From the NCBI RefSeq assembly GCF_001039355.2, contig NW_019775485.1, positions 70,119 through 134,118 on the forward strand: a stretch of DNA of 64,000 nucleotides, read 5' to 3'. Positions 1-13,079 of this stretch are shown here, piece by piece (positions within the stretch are counted from its first letter, which is position 1; each line of letters opens with the position of its first letter). The notes beneath the pieces were generated by a model, which made no database searches, was not told where the DNA came from, and saw only the letters and a list, made by a program, of their open reading frames with translations. Source of the stretch: Lingula anatina. Taxonomy: Eukaryota > Brachiopoda > Lingulata > Lingulida > Lingulidae. The position numbers and the translations under genes are program-made.

Positions 1-2357
1 CATCCTGATCTCCTTATTCCCAAAGATATCATGGCTGATCAAGTCTTTGACAAGCAGAAATTGTTTGAGTCAGTGGTGATTTTGATAATATGTTTTCAAG
101 TTAATTTGAATAAAGTTAGATTAATGAAATAAAATAAAAATTAAAAACAATTAAAATCAAACAAATAATAATAATAAGGAGAAGATAAATAAACATAACT
201 TAGGAAGAAATTTAGGATGCATACATCCTCTACATGTATTAAACTTTACAATGTACATAGATACAAAAAACCATATGATATTATACTCTGTATATAATAT
301 ATCTTCAAAACCCCAAATCCAGAAAGTTACTCTTAGTAAGATGTATTTGATTTTTAAACTACTTATTTTTAACAACAAATAAAAATTTACTCATTGATTC
401 ATAAAAAAAGTATAATAAGAAATAAGAAATAATGTATTAAATATATCAGGATAATCAAACTGAGTGCATTTGATACATTGTAGGTCACTGAGCATTGAAA
501 ACTGGATTATCCCAGCAGTATATGCAGGTCACATCTCAGATATAGTGTGGGTGAAACCTCCCTGGGCTAAACAGATGGATGACCAGGAGACGGCCTGCTG
601 CGTGGGAAAACACAAGACAACTAAGAAAATTATGTGGGTAGAAAAACTTGGTCATTCCAAGTGTAAAGAAGCCAGTATGATACTTTAAATGATCTGCTAA
701 CTTTATTTGGATTTAAGTAAATAGAAAAAAATGCATCATTTTTTTTAAAATAAGAGTATTTGACAATCTACCAGTAATTATGTTTTCATTAATCTTTTAA
801 ACATATTTCTGTTGCATTGTTATTTTACTTATTTTGACATAATTAAATATATACATTATGTGTTAAGTTTTGATTTGTTAATTTCAACTTAAAACGGGTT
901 TTAATTGAAAAAAAAATTTTGGTAATAGGAATATCTCATTTAAACTTTACATAACATATATTTTAGGATATCCTGCCCAGAAAACTATTTTATCAGTGAA
1001 CTGTTGTTTGCCCCAGAAGAAGATTTGCTAGAAAAGAAAACACTACATCTGAAAGTGCTAACAATGGACTCTTCTACAGAATTGAAAGCAGCACTGAAAG
1101 GAGATAGAAGTTTAGGTCATATAACAGAGTCAGTGTCAAAATGCTGCTGCGAGACTGTGCAATGTGGAATTGTTTGTGATGATTCTAAAAAAATGGCTGG
1201 AATTGTCTGTAGTGTATGCTGTAATGCAGAACTGGAGCAAGCTGCAAATACGAACAGTAGGGAACCCTCTGATAAAAACTACTCCAAACAAAATCTTCTC
1301 CATGCACCAGGAGTTAAAAGGGTTTTGTTGGATGAAGAGAGAGATAATAAAGATGACCAAATAAAAAGAGTAAAAACTGATTATGGTTCAGGACAAATAT
1401 CTGGTGGCAGTAGTTCAAAAGACAGATGGAATGTAAAGAATGACAGTATTGTCACTAGGATTGTAAGCAGTTTAGAAAAAGCATCTAGCAAGGCTTATAT
1501 TCTTGACATAGATTTAGATTTTTATTCCACACAGAATCCATTTAAAATAGCTTACACTGAAAAACAGTTTGAAATACTAAACAGACTGTATTATTTCAAA
1601 AGACCTTCACTGGGAAGAGAAGCTGAAGGCACCAGGGAAAGAGAAGCCCAGTTAAACTTTTTGCAAAATGTATTCAAAGATTTGTCGACTGGAAAGACAT
1701 TCCATGAGATAAAAACTTCTACACAGGAAAAAGACCTCCAAAAGTGAGTCATTAGGTGACATATTTGTTGACATTTATATATTTTCCTAGACAAGTTTTT
1801 GTGATGTTCTTCTGCTGCTTGATGGTATTGGTTGATAACTTAATCTTTATCAGTAACTTATTATATATCTGAGATAAGATATGATTATCCAGTTTTTCAT
1901 GAAGTAACTTTTCAAGCAGCTTACGTTATTTACATAGAAACAAAAATGTAACTTGTTTATGTGTGAATAATAATATTCATTGCATTGTTTGCATCTCAAT
2001 CATTTTTTAAGCATGAGCACACAACTCACCCAAAATGGTGTAAATTTTGAAAAGTTATTCAACTGGTCACATATTTTTTAACACGTAATAAAAAATTAAT
2101 AAAATTTTAGTATTATCTTTTAACTGTGTTTTATTATCCTACTTCAGGATGAAATTGGTTGAAGAACTGGTCACAGACCTCCAGAAAAATACAGCTTCCA
2201 TTGATTTTGAATGGCTTCATGAGGTTGGTTGTACATGTGATGATACAGAGTTACCTCATCATATAAGCAGCCCAGAAGAGATAATTGCCCTTGTCAGGGC
2301 CACTAAGTCACCTCTGGAACTTCTCCCTGTGAATCCTATAATGATTACTATATCCAG
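1..2357 (+). CDS. C5orf22: UPF0489 (C5orf22-type) protein, partial at both ends
   Basis: Four exons can be joined in one frame: 1-68, 484-633, 967-1743 and 2148-2357, all with GT-AG borders and matching phases. The translation begins inside the family with HPDLLIP, then ESLSIENW and PAVYAGH, which are hallmark stretches of UPF0489. Exon 3 carries the acidic [11 protein letters not shown] motif, the most conserved part of the family. The biochemical role of UPF0489 proteins is not established; the acidic motif suggests metal binding, which is inference. The part seen is about 401 residues, near the size of the human protein, so only the first and last exons are missing. Exon 3 is long (777 nt) and its middle, about residues 90-220 of the part seen, is hydrophilic and not obviously conserved. 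The final exon should follow a phase-2 donor at 2358 but is not found before the N at 3267. Family call is firm. Confidence 0.9.
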
Positions 2358-3287
2358 GTATGGATTGGAATGAAACAAAATTTAGTGTGAATTAAAAAGT
2401 TAGTATTCATTGTATATTAATTGTACCACCAGCGTTAGCGCTGGCGGTACACATGGTTTCGGTCCCGTCCGGATCGTTCCGCCGGCTCCGCCGGCTCCGC
2501 CGGACGGCTACCGTTACCGCTTCTCCTCCTAGACAGTAAGGGCCCCCGTACCCATCTCATGGATTTAGGTCACCTATAATCTCAACTCGTTCCACGTAAA
2601 ATTTGGGCTTTGTCGGTATTGGGGTCTGGGTGTGGCACTCATTACAATGCACCCTTGTCTAAAAATGGCAAAATTAAATGCTAATTATCTACCCTACGGA
2701 AGGAGTTATGGGAAAAATTTCTATAGACGGCTTTCCAAAGTCATATGTGTAGATTTCAAATATACCCTTGGATTTGACCTTTGACCTTTACTTCAAGGTC
2801 AGATGGGCCAAAATTTTCAAAAAAATGAATTTTTTTACGAAAAAAAATTTTTTTGCCCCGTTATTCAGACACTACACAGACTTAACCAATAATATTATTG
2901 GAAAGTGTTACCCTTCAGGTCATCTTTCATCTCCATGAATTTGGGGTCAATCGGTGCATTTTCACGGGAGTAGCGGCCATAAGATACCGAAACTGAAAAC
3001 TGTCTCTAATTCGGGAACCGTTAATGCTAGAGACCCATTCTTTTTTGCATTTTGTAGAGCATGTAAAGCCCAACACTGGAGGTGGTCTCGGTTTTTTTGT
3101 ATTCCATACGGTTTTCGAGTTACGCTGTATCAAAAAGTACATATTGGTGGTAAAAGCAAAATGTGCAGTACGGTAATGGATAATAAATTTTGAACTCTGG
3201 AAAAATAAAACATAAGGCTTGGCAAAGCAGACAACTTGTGTTCAAAAATGACATTATTTCATCAAANTTACCAACATTTCGTTTTAG
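2358..3287. other. intron/intergenic DNA with GC-rich hairpin and a lone N
   Basis: No coding exon is recognised. It opens with a near-perfect palindrome at 2423-2450, followed by a CpG-rich tract (about 2455-2530) with repeated ccggctccg units that stands out sharply from the AT-rich surroundings. Around 2775-2815 lies a gacctttgacctt-type direct repeat. A single N sits at 3267, just before the first exon of a 5'-truncated sulfatase, so it probably marks an assembly gap. Confidence 0.5.
2423..2450. repeat. near-perfect 28-bp palindrome
   Basis: The 28 bases starting gtaccaccagcg read almost the same on the other strand, with two pairs of mismatched positions. It sits at the edge of the GC-rich tract and may be the terminal hairpin of a non-autonomous element; no matching partner end was found. 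Confidence 0.5.
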
Positions 3288-5940
3288 GCTCCTCAAGACG
3301 CCATCGCCAAATATCCTAAGATCTCTAACGGCAACCGAAGGACAGTTGGAGGTGCGACTTCGTAAATTATTATTATCATTATTATTATTATTATTATTAC
3401 TGAATAATGTAATGAAAATTTTGAAAGGTGGATATTTTACAAAGCAATTATGACGATAATATCGGTTGGAGATTTCACCTGTATCCTATACACTGTGCGT
3501 GCTGGTATATATCCCTCATCGTTATATTTTGCTACCCCACTACCAAAACACTGAGGCTGAATTTTACTTAATTCAAGATGTTTTAGCGGGCATAATTACA
3601 TTCAGTACACAAGATGAATTTGAAGAAATATACATGTATAAATTTCGTTAAAGCTCAGTCATTACAAGATTTGCACGTACCATTTCTTCTCTGTAGCAAT
3701 GATGTCCGTTATCGACGAAGGAGTGGCTAACATCACTAAGGCCCTTACTGACAGTGGCATTATGGATAATACCTTCTTTCTCTTCCTGTCCGACGTATGT
3801 GCGCTTATATTACTTGTATTTTAATCAACAGAACTCTGTCATCTCGCTGTGAATAAAAGCAGTATATATAAAATATAGTATATCTTTGTAAAAACAACAA
3901 TATCAATCTCAGTAATCGCAATCCTTTGTTTCTTTTGAAATTGGATATATTTGATGTCCCAATTCCAAAACGAAATGAAAAACATTTCCGGTTAAAAGAA
4001 AGCTAGGAAGAGTAAACGAAATTGCGGATAGGATTTTAGTAATAATGACAATGACAAAATATAAAACTATAAGTATAATTTTTCCATCAGAACGGCGGTC
4101 AGTATGGCTCTGGTAACAATTACCCGCTACGTGGCGCCAAGAGCACATTCTTCGAGGGGGGTATGAGAACCCCTGCCTTTGTTTCCGGTGGACTTCTGAA
4201 GAAAAAAGGCTACACACACAATGGGTGGGCATATGCCTTACGGCACTTGTCTTGCATTTTATTCTATGTTCCAAACACTTGTTAATAATTTTATGATTGC
4301 TTTATCTACAATTTCAAAGTTTGGTATTACGTGAATCACAGATCCAAACAAAATGATTTTAGTGTTTTCTTCATTAGTTTATTGGAATATAATGAATGAT
4401 GCAGTCAATACATGTAGAGTTCTGATATAAAATTTCCAGATTGTTCCACATAGCTGACTGGACCCCGACTATTCTTTCCCTTGCCGGTGGGGACGTTACT
4501 GGTAAGACGAGTAATATGTTATGAGAGGACGTTTTGCTGAGATTGGTGATTCCTCGGGTTTAAGATATGTGTTTTCAAATCAATTGTTACCAAATATGAA
4601 ATGTAAGTACACTGTTTGCGTGTATTACTTGCCGCATCGCGATACATGTATGTAAGCAATGTCGGCTCCCTGGGGCAAAGTTGGCTGTAACCGCTAGTGA
4701 TAAAGCGTTTTAAAATGTGTATGCGTTGTTGTTTATAGGTGAAAACCTAGATGGTATCGATATGACGAAGACCGTTTTGGAAGGTGCCAACTCCAGCAGA
4801 GACGAAATTATTCACTTCCTAAGCCAGAGAAATCTTCCAGATTCTCCTCCAGTCAGACAGCAAGGTGTTATTAGGTGAGAAGGAATACACAAACACGTTA
4901 TACGTTATACATCGTTATACAACTATCACTATCGTGATGTTAATAAATTTTGTTGTTGTTGGGGAAAATACAATGATAACGGCTGCAAAAGTTGATATAA
5001 ATGACATGATCTTACAATTACTTTTAAAATACAAGTAATCAAGTCGGATACGATCCTCTTGTCAATATTCCAAATATCTTTTAGACAAGGCGACTGGAAA
5101 CTCATCGAGGGCCATGTGGGTCATGACCTTGACGACTGGTATCAAGATCCATTTGACCTTGAAGGTCAGGCCGGCGCCACTAGGTGGCGGCGTGGCTTAG
5201 GTGGCAAAAACAAGGACAGGCTCAACAAAACACCCAAGGTTCCTAAGGTTAGGACAACGAGAGCCCCAAAACCTGCCAAGGTAACCAAGGTGCCTGGTAC
5301 AACTGTAGACAAGGTGCGACCTAGCGGAAGCAGGGAATACGTCACATACCTGTTTAACATCAAAGGTGAGACGATAAATTACGAATTCGTCCCATATCTT
5401 ACTGGTTCAGATTTAGACGAATTAATTAATTAAGGGATGGGCTGTAGTGTGTCAGGTAATTAAGGCAGGGTTCGTAAGGAGGGGGCGCTATTGTAGCAGC
5501 ACTTACATATTTCAGTTATTATTATCACTGGCTCTGTTTGAAGTACGAATAGTAGGACCTATATGTGAAAGAAAGCCCAGGCTAAGGAGCTTGGGGACAT
5601 GAAATACGCATGCAGTTATACAAGTACTTAACATTGAAGTTCAAGGATACTCCACGTACATAGTAGAAAATAGGAAATACCAATAACCAACAAAATTCGA
5701 ATTAACACTGTATTGCACGTGTTACTTTCAGACGATCCCTACGAGCGCACTGATCTTTCTGCGCAATACCCAGAGTTAGTCCAGCGGCTACAGAACAGGC
5801 TCCGTGAACTACACAAGACTTATCCTAATCTGAAGAAATACCAGGAGAGTGAGCTGTCTAACCCAGACAACTGGGGTGGTGCCTGGAGTCCCGGATGGTG
5901 CACTGCGGAGAACAGTGTAACCGAGCCAGTGATTGGCTAA
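3288..5940 (+). CDS. arylsulfatase (ARSB-like), 5' part missing
   Basis: Seven exons join in frame: 3288-3351, 3697-3794, 4091-4224, 4440-4501, 4739-4874, 5085-5365 and 5732-5940 (327 residues, stop at 5938). They match exons 8-15 of the complete sulfatase just downstream in order, phase and mostly length (64, 98, 134 and 62 nt are identical). Kept active-site parts are the metal-binding SDNGG at the third exon border and the lysine in PLRGAK followed by FFEGGMRTP. The catalytic cysteine region and N-terminal half are absent, probably hidden behind the N at 3267. The 281-nt exon carries a basic K/T/P-rich stretch (about residues 175-220 of the visible part) that the neighbour lacks. The C-terminus has the GAWSPGWC signature shared with the neighbour. 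Expected role: hydrolysis of sulfate esters on glycans in lysosome or extracellular space (family knowledge). Truncation by assembly is more likely than a pseudogene because every visible exon is open. Confidence 0.88.
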
Positions 5941-5986
5941 TTGAGACTGGTCATTCGATTTTTGACGCGTGCGCTAGAGGGTCGAA

Positions 5987-5992
5987 AATAAA
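5987..5992 (+). terminator. polyadenylation signal of the first sulfatase
   Basis: AATAAA lies 47 bases after the stop codon of the upstream sulfatase and before any other gene. The position fits a short 3' UTR. Confidence 0.55.
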
Positions 5993-6681
5993 GATTGTGT
6001 AACTTTAAAGAAAAATTGGTTTTCTACTGTCACTTTTGTCAGGAATGCATCAATGGTATTATGTAATGATTAAAGATAGAATTGAATTTAAAAGAATTCT
6101 TCTTACCTCGGTTGTATTCTTCATATTAAAGTTCTGTTTACTTTGAAGATAGCGATGTACCGGTACGTGCGCAGTATTGCCATAAGTTAGTGGTTACATG
6201 TAATATTGACAAAACCACGTACAGGTACAACAGAAACGTAAAGGAGAGTATGTACATGCATGTTATTATAGCGTGCTCACAACTGTGGTTTTGGTCGTGA
6301 TTAGCATGCATATTTTATAAGCAGACAATATTTTCAATCAGAAACAATGGGTACAATTTTACCACGTGTAGCGACCTAACTGTTTTAAAATAACAATATT
6401 CTTAAGGTCAGCCCTGCAGCACTGCGGAAATGATTCCATGCTGTGTACATGTACATTGTACAATATATGCAATATTAAAAAATTTATATACCGAAAACGA
6501 TGACACGGACAGGCACATATTTAATTAACAAACAAAACTAAACTCGATGTTTTCTTTACGCCTCGAACCTGCCATCTCCATATACTGCAATAAAAAGTGA
6601 TGGAAGAAGTGTAAAATTAGCGAACAAATAAAACCGTTCCGTGTGGGAGAGTCCCAGGCCGGGTGAGGATGTACCCTCTAC

Positions 6682-6732
6682 CAGAATAATGACTGCGGCC
6701 CTGGTAGAGGATGGGCCGCAGTCATTATTCTG
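6682..6732. repeat. perfect 20-bp hairpin with 11-base loop
   Basis: Bases 6682-6701 (cagaataatgactgcggccc) are the exact reverse complement of 6713-6732. The loop tggtagaggat repeats a word also found at 6840 and, inverted, just 5' of the stem. It may be a small foldback element or a transcribed hairpin. Confidence 0.75.
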
Positions 6733-6993
6733 TGGAGATTTTTGCTGAGGCGTTAGAGAGCTCAGAGATTAGCGAGCTACATGTATTTAACCAAAGACAT
6801 ACATGTATCTGTGACTATCCAGTGAAAAATCAATCTTTGGCCCTGGTAGAGGGTAGTGAGGATGGAGGAAGGCGACAATACCTCCTGATCACAAGGGGCC
6901 TCTAGAAAATTTTTTTAAAAATGAAAGAAGAAGCCATTAATTTGTAAGAGGCTACTAGAGGTCCCTGTGGTCAGAGAGTACGGGTAGATGTAT

Positions 6994-7004
6994 AATATAT
7001 ATAA
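6994..7004 (+). promoter_or_regulatory. candidate TATA box of the complete sulfatase gene
   Basis: A tataatatatataag run lies about 170 bases upstream of the start codon at 7175. Position and context suit a core promoter, but AT-rich runs are common here, so this is weak evidence. Confidence 0.3.
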
Positions 7005-7174
7005 GCTCCTGGTATATGCTGCTGTGATCGCGGCCACATGTTTCTGAATCTATAATCTGTCCCCTCCAACCCACTGCCCACGCGATCCTTACCATGCCTT
7101 AAATACAGACAGAACTAGGGGGGACGTTTTTGATCGATATCCAGGTGTTCAGTTCGGCTTGGTCTAGCTGCACA

Positions 7175-10100
7175 ATGGCGGGTAGATTAGTGACCTTGCT
7201 CACCATCGTGGTGATATATATGTGTAATGACAGCGTTCTGACACAGCCTTCGAAGCCAAATATTGTGATGATTTTGCTGGATGATGTGGGTAAGCTGCTA
7301 GTTGACTCAAAGACAAACGTTAGGTCTAACAATGATCTTATGATCCTATGATCTTAGTCTAACAATTTGTTGAAAATCAAGTCACACGTGGTCTCGTCCA
7401 ATTTTTTAATTATCTTTGTTGATTGGAAAAGTTGATTTATTTTTCATTAAAATGTTTATTTGAAAATGATATACAAGGAAGCATTTAGATCTTTCAATGA
7501 TTGCTAGGAATATAATTAGAAAAATTATATATAATTTTATGTATCATAAAATTATATCCATTGTAACGACTTTTCTGCTTCTATACTCGGCTATTTTACC
7601 GTGTTACTGGATGATTATGAACTACCGGAATATATTTTATTTCGTATTTATTTATATATCATTTATAGATTTTTATCAATTAAGAACAAAATGCACATAT
7701 AAGTTCCAAAATACATGCACTCCTATAATAATATATACATTTCTTCCAGGTTGGAATGACGTCGGCTGGAATAACAAACATATCAAAACTCCTACACTGA
7801 CTAAGTTGGCACACGACGGATTGATTCTCAACCAATCATACACTCAGCCTGTCTGTAGCCCGTAGGTCTCCGGAACTTACCAAAGAGCCTGATTTTTTAA
7901 GACTCGTAATGTTTTACGTACATGTATATACTTGGTGCCTTAATACACTGTTCAGATTGGTCATTTAGCTCAATAACCACAGTAAGAGGACCTTAATCAT
8001 TATCGAAATGTATTTAAAGCAACAGGCAAAATATTACGCTCCCCTAATGCACTTTACCTGTACTGTACTTGTAGGTCCCGTGCCTCCCTTATGACTGGTC
8101 GTTACCCACACAATGTCTACATGGACGTAAGTATGACCTGGGATGTTGTAAGTTGACCGTGACCCTTACCAACTAGGCAAGTAGTTCGTTCTGTGTAGCT
8201 GTCAGCAAAGAGTGAAAACTTCTGTCACGGAAATATTGGAATGAAATGAATGAATAAATAAATAAATAAATAAATAAATGAACGCAAACATTTACAACGA
8301 GAAAATCATAAGGGAAGAATCCTATTGTTTGATATCATATATGAGCAATGTATGTATGAACCATAATTTTGAACTGTGCGATAGGTTAAACCTGAAACTT
8401 ATCTTTCTTGTTAAATTTTGTATTTTCTGCCCGCTTCCATTTACCCGTAGCTTACAAATAAAATTCAAAACTATAATATTCATAAATTCATGAAATTAAA
8501 GCAAACTTAAACACTTACATAATTGTGGAGTCTATAAAGTCATAGCAGGAGAGTCATGTCCCTCTCCTTTCAAAATGAAGTCGCAGTGTGATATACAGTA
8601 GGCGTGGTCTTATGTATCACATGAGTGAACACATTTGCTTGACTGATAAAGTGAACAGTTATCAGTTTCACGTAGTAATTCCAGAACAGTAGCTAAGCTG
8701 CATGACCACTGTCTCTACGTTTATCTGTGAGCTTGGAAAATCACTTTTTTTAGTTAATTGGTTCTGTCGTTGTGTTGTCTGACACGTAGGCCTACATGTA
8801 CCTCCAGTGCTTGCTTTGTTCCTCAATTATAAGTTCCATAGCTACATGTACAACAGTATAATAATACCACCTTGGATCGGTTTGCAAAGGTTATAATATG
8901 TGAACTCACATTCAGGACTCTACCCCACTTGGCCGCGACGCTGCTGAGGGCTTGGATCTTGGACTTGAGCTGTTGCCACAAAAACTAAAGAAGGCCGGAT
9001 ACTCAACCCATGCAACCGGAAAGTACGTATAGATTTGGTTTCTATTGGCTTGGGATATTCAGTGCCATAATCATGCATTGCTATTATTTCTGCACCGAGT
9101 GGTAAATGTAACATAAATAGTAGGTGATTTATACAGGTGATTTTTGTATGAAAGCATATCAAATACCTTCATATCAATATGTCAGTAAATGGAAGAGGTA
9201 TAAATAAAGACAGTATACCGTTTCCCAGCTGTCAAATTCCAAGCCCGCTAATACACACTCGTTATTTTTAGGTGGCACTTGGGATTTTGTGACTGGAAGT
9301 ACACTCCCACTGAACGTGGGTTTGATTCCTTTTACGGTCATTATTTGGCATCCAATGATTATTATACACATAAATGTAAGTCATCACTGTATCATGCATA
9401 TGTTGATTGTAATATTTGATTCGCATGTTATTCCTATGGAATATGTTCTTTTTTATTATTGTGTTAGTATATGCAATTCAGGGGTACACTGCATATATCA
9501 AAGGGATAATTTTTATTACCGTCTCAACAAGTACGTTGTGGAATGCACTTCATATTACATTGTTTAAAGGAAAAGACGACAACAAAGGTACTGATATTAT
9601 ATCGACCCTAGTAATGTCTACCTGTAAGTGGGTATCATCTACCTCTAGATCTGTTTATGTATTTTTATTTAGCCGGCAGAGGACTTGATCTTTGGTTCAA
9701 CAGACAGAGTGTCAAAGACAAAGATGGCGTTTACGACACGGTGAGTTAACAAGATCATGGGATATAAACCTATCCATCTTTTTAACATACTCATTTCCAT
9801 GAAATGCACTATTTCCAACTCTGACAGCGATATTATGCTAAACAAATAGACTTTGCTTATGAAAATAATGGAATCGGTACTACAGTGTAAATCAAATACG
9901 CGATTGTCAAAACTGCCCATTTAATACTTAACAGAATAAACCCTCTACAGTTTGATATAATGTATCATGTCGTCAAAGCCGAACACGTTCCATAACAGGG
10001 AGTTAGGGACCATTCCGATAAACCTACCATACAAGCAGGATCGATCTATTTCCAAGGGGATTCTCGCTAAATTGCATTTACTGGTACTGTAGTTGAAGCG

Positions 10101-11423
10101 TGCACGAAAGTTAGTTACCCCCTAGCAGCTTCAGTTGGCGCGACATGCAATAAAGCCGCTTAAACTGAATGCAATTCATCGAGAATCCCCTCGGAGTTAG
10201 ATCGATCCTGCTAGTACGATAGGTTTATGGGAACCCAGTTTTATCGATTTTCTTTTTCAGAACTTGTGGTCTGACCGTGCAGTGGACGTAATTGAAAACC
10301 ACGACGTAACTAACCCCTTGTTTCTGTATGTGGCCTATAACGCGGCTCACTCGCCTTATCAGGTATCCGACTTTTCCTTTCCCACTTCCCATCCCAATAT
10401 TTTCTCTCTCTCTCGTTCTCCACATATATCGCCTTTGCATTGTCCTCTTTCTTCCCTTCCTTCTGTCTCTCCTTTCTTTGCACTTTTACCCCTGTCTCTT
10501 TTCCTCATTTTCTCACACGCGTGAGCACGCGCGACATTTTAGATATGCTTATGACAAAAAAGTACATCTACATTTGTGTAGAATATAGTGATCAAAACAA
10601 ATGCAACCAATAATTTGAATCTCTACACATAAAAAGAAAGTGCTACTCATATCATAAAGAAATATTATTCGTTCATTAATTTCACATTGCGTACTTGCTG
10701 AACCGCTTGCAGAGCGCGTTTCTTTTAAATTTGTCATCATTATTATTTTTGTACAAAGTACTTTTGCAAACATGACGATGATAGTTACATGTACTTAGTA
10801 GTAAAACAAGATAGTAAATTCAGAGATGCCAGTGTAATGTAAGAGAGAGTCCCCTACGGTAGAGAGTCCGCTTCCCATTCATTTGTATAGAAAAGCCTCG
10901 CTCTAGATGTTGACCCACTTACGTCAAGCTAACCCTAACTATTTTAACTATAGGCAGGCGGACTTTCTGTTACACTGACCCTTAGTTTCGTTATACCGGC
11001 TTCATTGCAGGCTCCCCAGGATGTCATCAACAGCTATCCGCAAATTGCAGACAAAGACAGACGCACCCTCGCAGGTATGTGGTTTCTCTTTTAATGTAAA
11101 TATATGAGATTCGAAACAAGGAGTCGGAGCGGTCCCTATTGATGTCGTCGCTGTCTCGAACGTATTCTAGAGTGTGTTTTTTAACAGGAACCATGGCCCC
11201 GTATCTCGAAAGCTTCGCTATGTTGCGACCGTGCGCAAGCGTCTCGATTCCATAACTCGCCCATACTCGCCCCATATAATACATTGTAGCCTCTATTTGA
11301 TATAGCGATTCGCAATACGCGATGCTTTCGAGATACGGGGCCCAGGTCTTCCGACGTTTTGGATATTTCATGGCGAGGAATATAAACTATTAAAAAATGA
11401 ACCAGAATGTTTGGATATTTGGA

Positions 11424-11486
<63 letters not shown>

Positions 11487-13021
11487 GACCCAACGACCGT
11501 AGATGAACTCAACCAGGTCTTTGTTTTACTCATCCAGGTTATTCGATGGCAGTTCCAAATGTTACGCAACATTTAAAAAAGTAGTCTGTTAACCCCACCA
11601 TCCCATGCCGTTTTCCCAGAAGCTACATAAAGCAATATAAGACTGCAACTTAACAAGTTTATATACTCAATACAGCAAAACATCCCTAATTTCATCGCGC
11701 ATTTTTTTTTAATTTTTCGCATAAACTTGCGGATCTGTTTGTTCTCTGTCCATCCTTTTGATATTCATGATGTGCCAGTGCTATAGTACGTGTTTTGCTT
11801 TTCAGCTATGATGTCAGTGGTTGACGAAGGTGTTGCCAATATCACGAAGACCTTGGAAAAGAAGAACATGATGAATAATACCTTGCTTGTCCTGCTTTCA
11901 GATGTAAGTACAACCTGCATGACTAACGTAAATACATGTATATATGAAAAAAAAAAGAGATGATCCTTGTATAATCAATCAACGTTTGATTATTTATTAT
12001 GAAATATTATAAAAATGCTTTATTTATTTATTTATTTTAGAATCTTCTTTTTTTTTTTTTTTTTTTTGATATGTTGAGACCATGTGAATGCGCACATGTA
12101 TAAAAAAGCCTCCACTCGACAAAATTACAAGCAAATAAACGTGCGCATGCGTGTAAACTGTCTGAAGTGTCCGATGCATACATGTGTAATTTAGTTACCA
12201 TTATTCAGTCATCATATTCCTTACCATTGTTTTGATCTCTCTCACGTCTACAGAACGGAGGAGTTCCCAGCGCGGGCAACAACTGGCCACTGAGAGGCAG
12301 GAAGGGCGGGTTTTACGAGGGCGGGATACGTACCCCAGGGTTTGTGTACGGCGGTTTGCTGAGGAGGAAAGGTGTCGTCGCCCAGGGGTTTGTAGGGGTT
12401 GTCTGTTCTCACAGTGACATGGATGTAGGATATTTGACAAAATACGATTTAGATGAATACGTATATGTTTAATTTATTCATTGGCATTTTATCTATTTGC
12501 ATTACTGGTTAGAAGCTTATGTCAAGGATAAAACTAAAATATCTTTCTTCTAAAATCTCTTTCTTCTGTTAATTCGCTAATAGATGCATTGATGTGCCAG
12601 GCAATAATAGTCTGTTGCAGTATGTAAAGTTTAAGATATACATTTGCTCGGTCAATTTGTACTTAACGTACCTGCATTAAATTACCATTAATAATTTTCT
12701 TGATAGTCTAATGCACTTGTCTGACTGGGCACCTACGCTTCTGACTATTGCTGGGGTTGATATAAGTGGTGGGTATACAGACAGTCTGCCGGCCGGATCT
12801 AATAATAATGAGGACATAATATATATAAGTTAAACTGTATACCGCTATATAACTATTATACTTGTAAAACGTATGACAACCTATGAAATTGTTTAAATAT
12901 CTGACATATCTTATGGAAATATCAATATTACTATCAGTGCAGTGACGCCCCCTTTCAGGAGGCGCCCTATAGAGGGCGCTCTAGCCACTGTACTTGTACC
13001 ACTGGCCTGTTCACTTCCAAT

Positions 13022-13079
<58 letters not shown>

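Larger units (their letters stand above)
5993..7174. other. spacer between the two sulfatase genes
   Basis: No coding exon is seen. It contains a perfect 20-bp inverted repeat at 6682-6732, repeated ccctggtagagg words at about 6699 and 6840, and a TATA-like run near 6995 that may belong to the downstream promoter. Confidence 0.5.

Noticed and set aside
12201-12440. Open frames on both strands over sulfatase exon 10
   Set aside because: They are shadows of the spliced sulfatase reading frame at 12254-12387.
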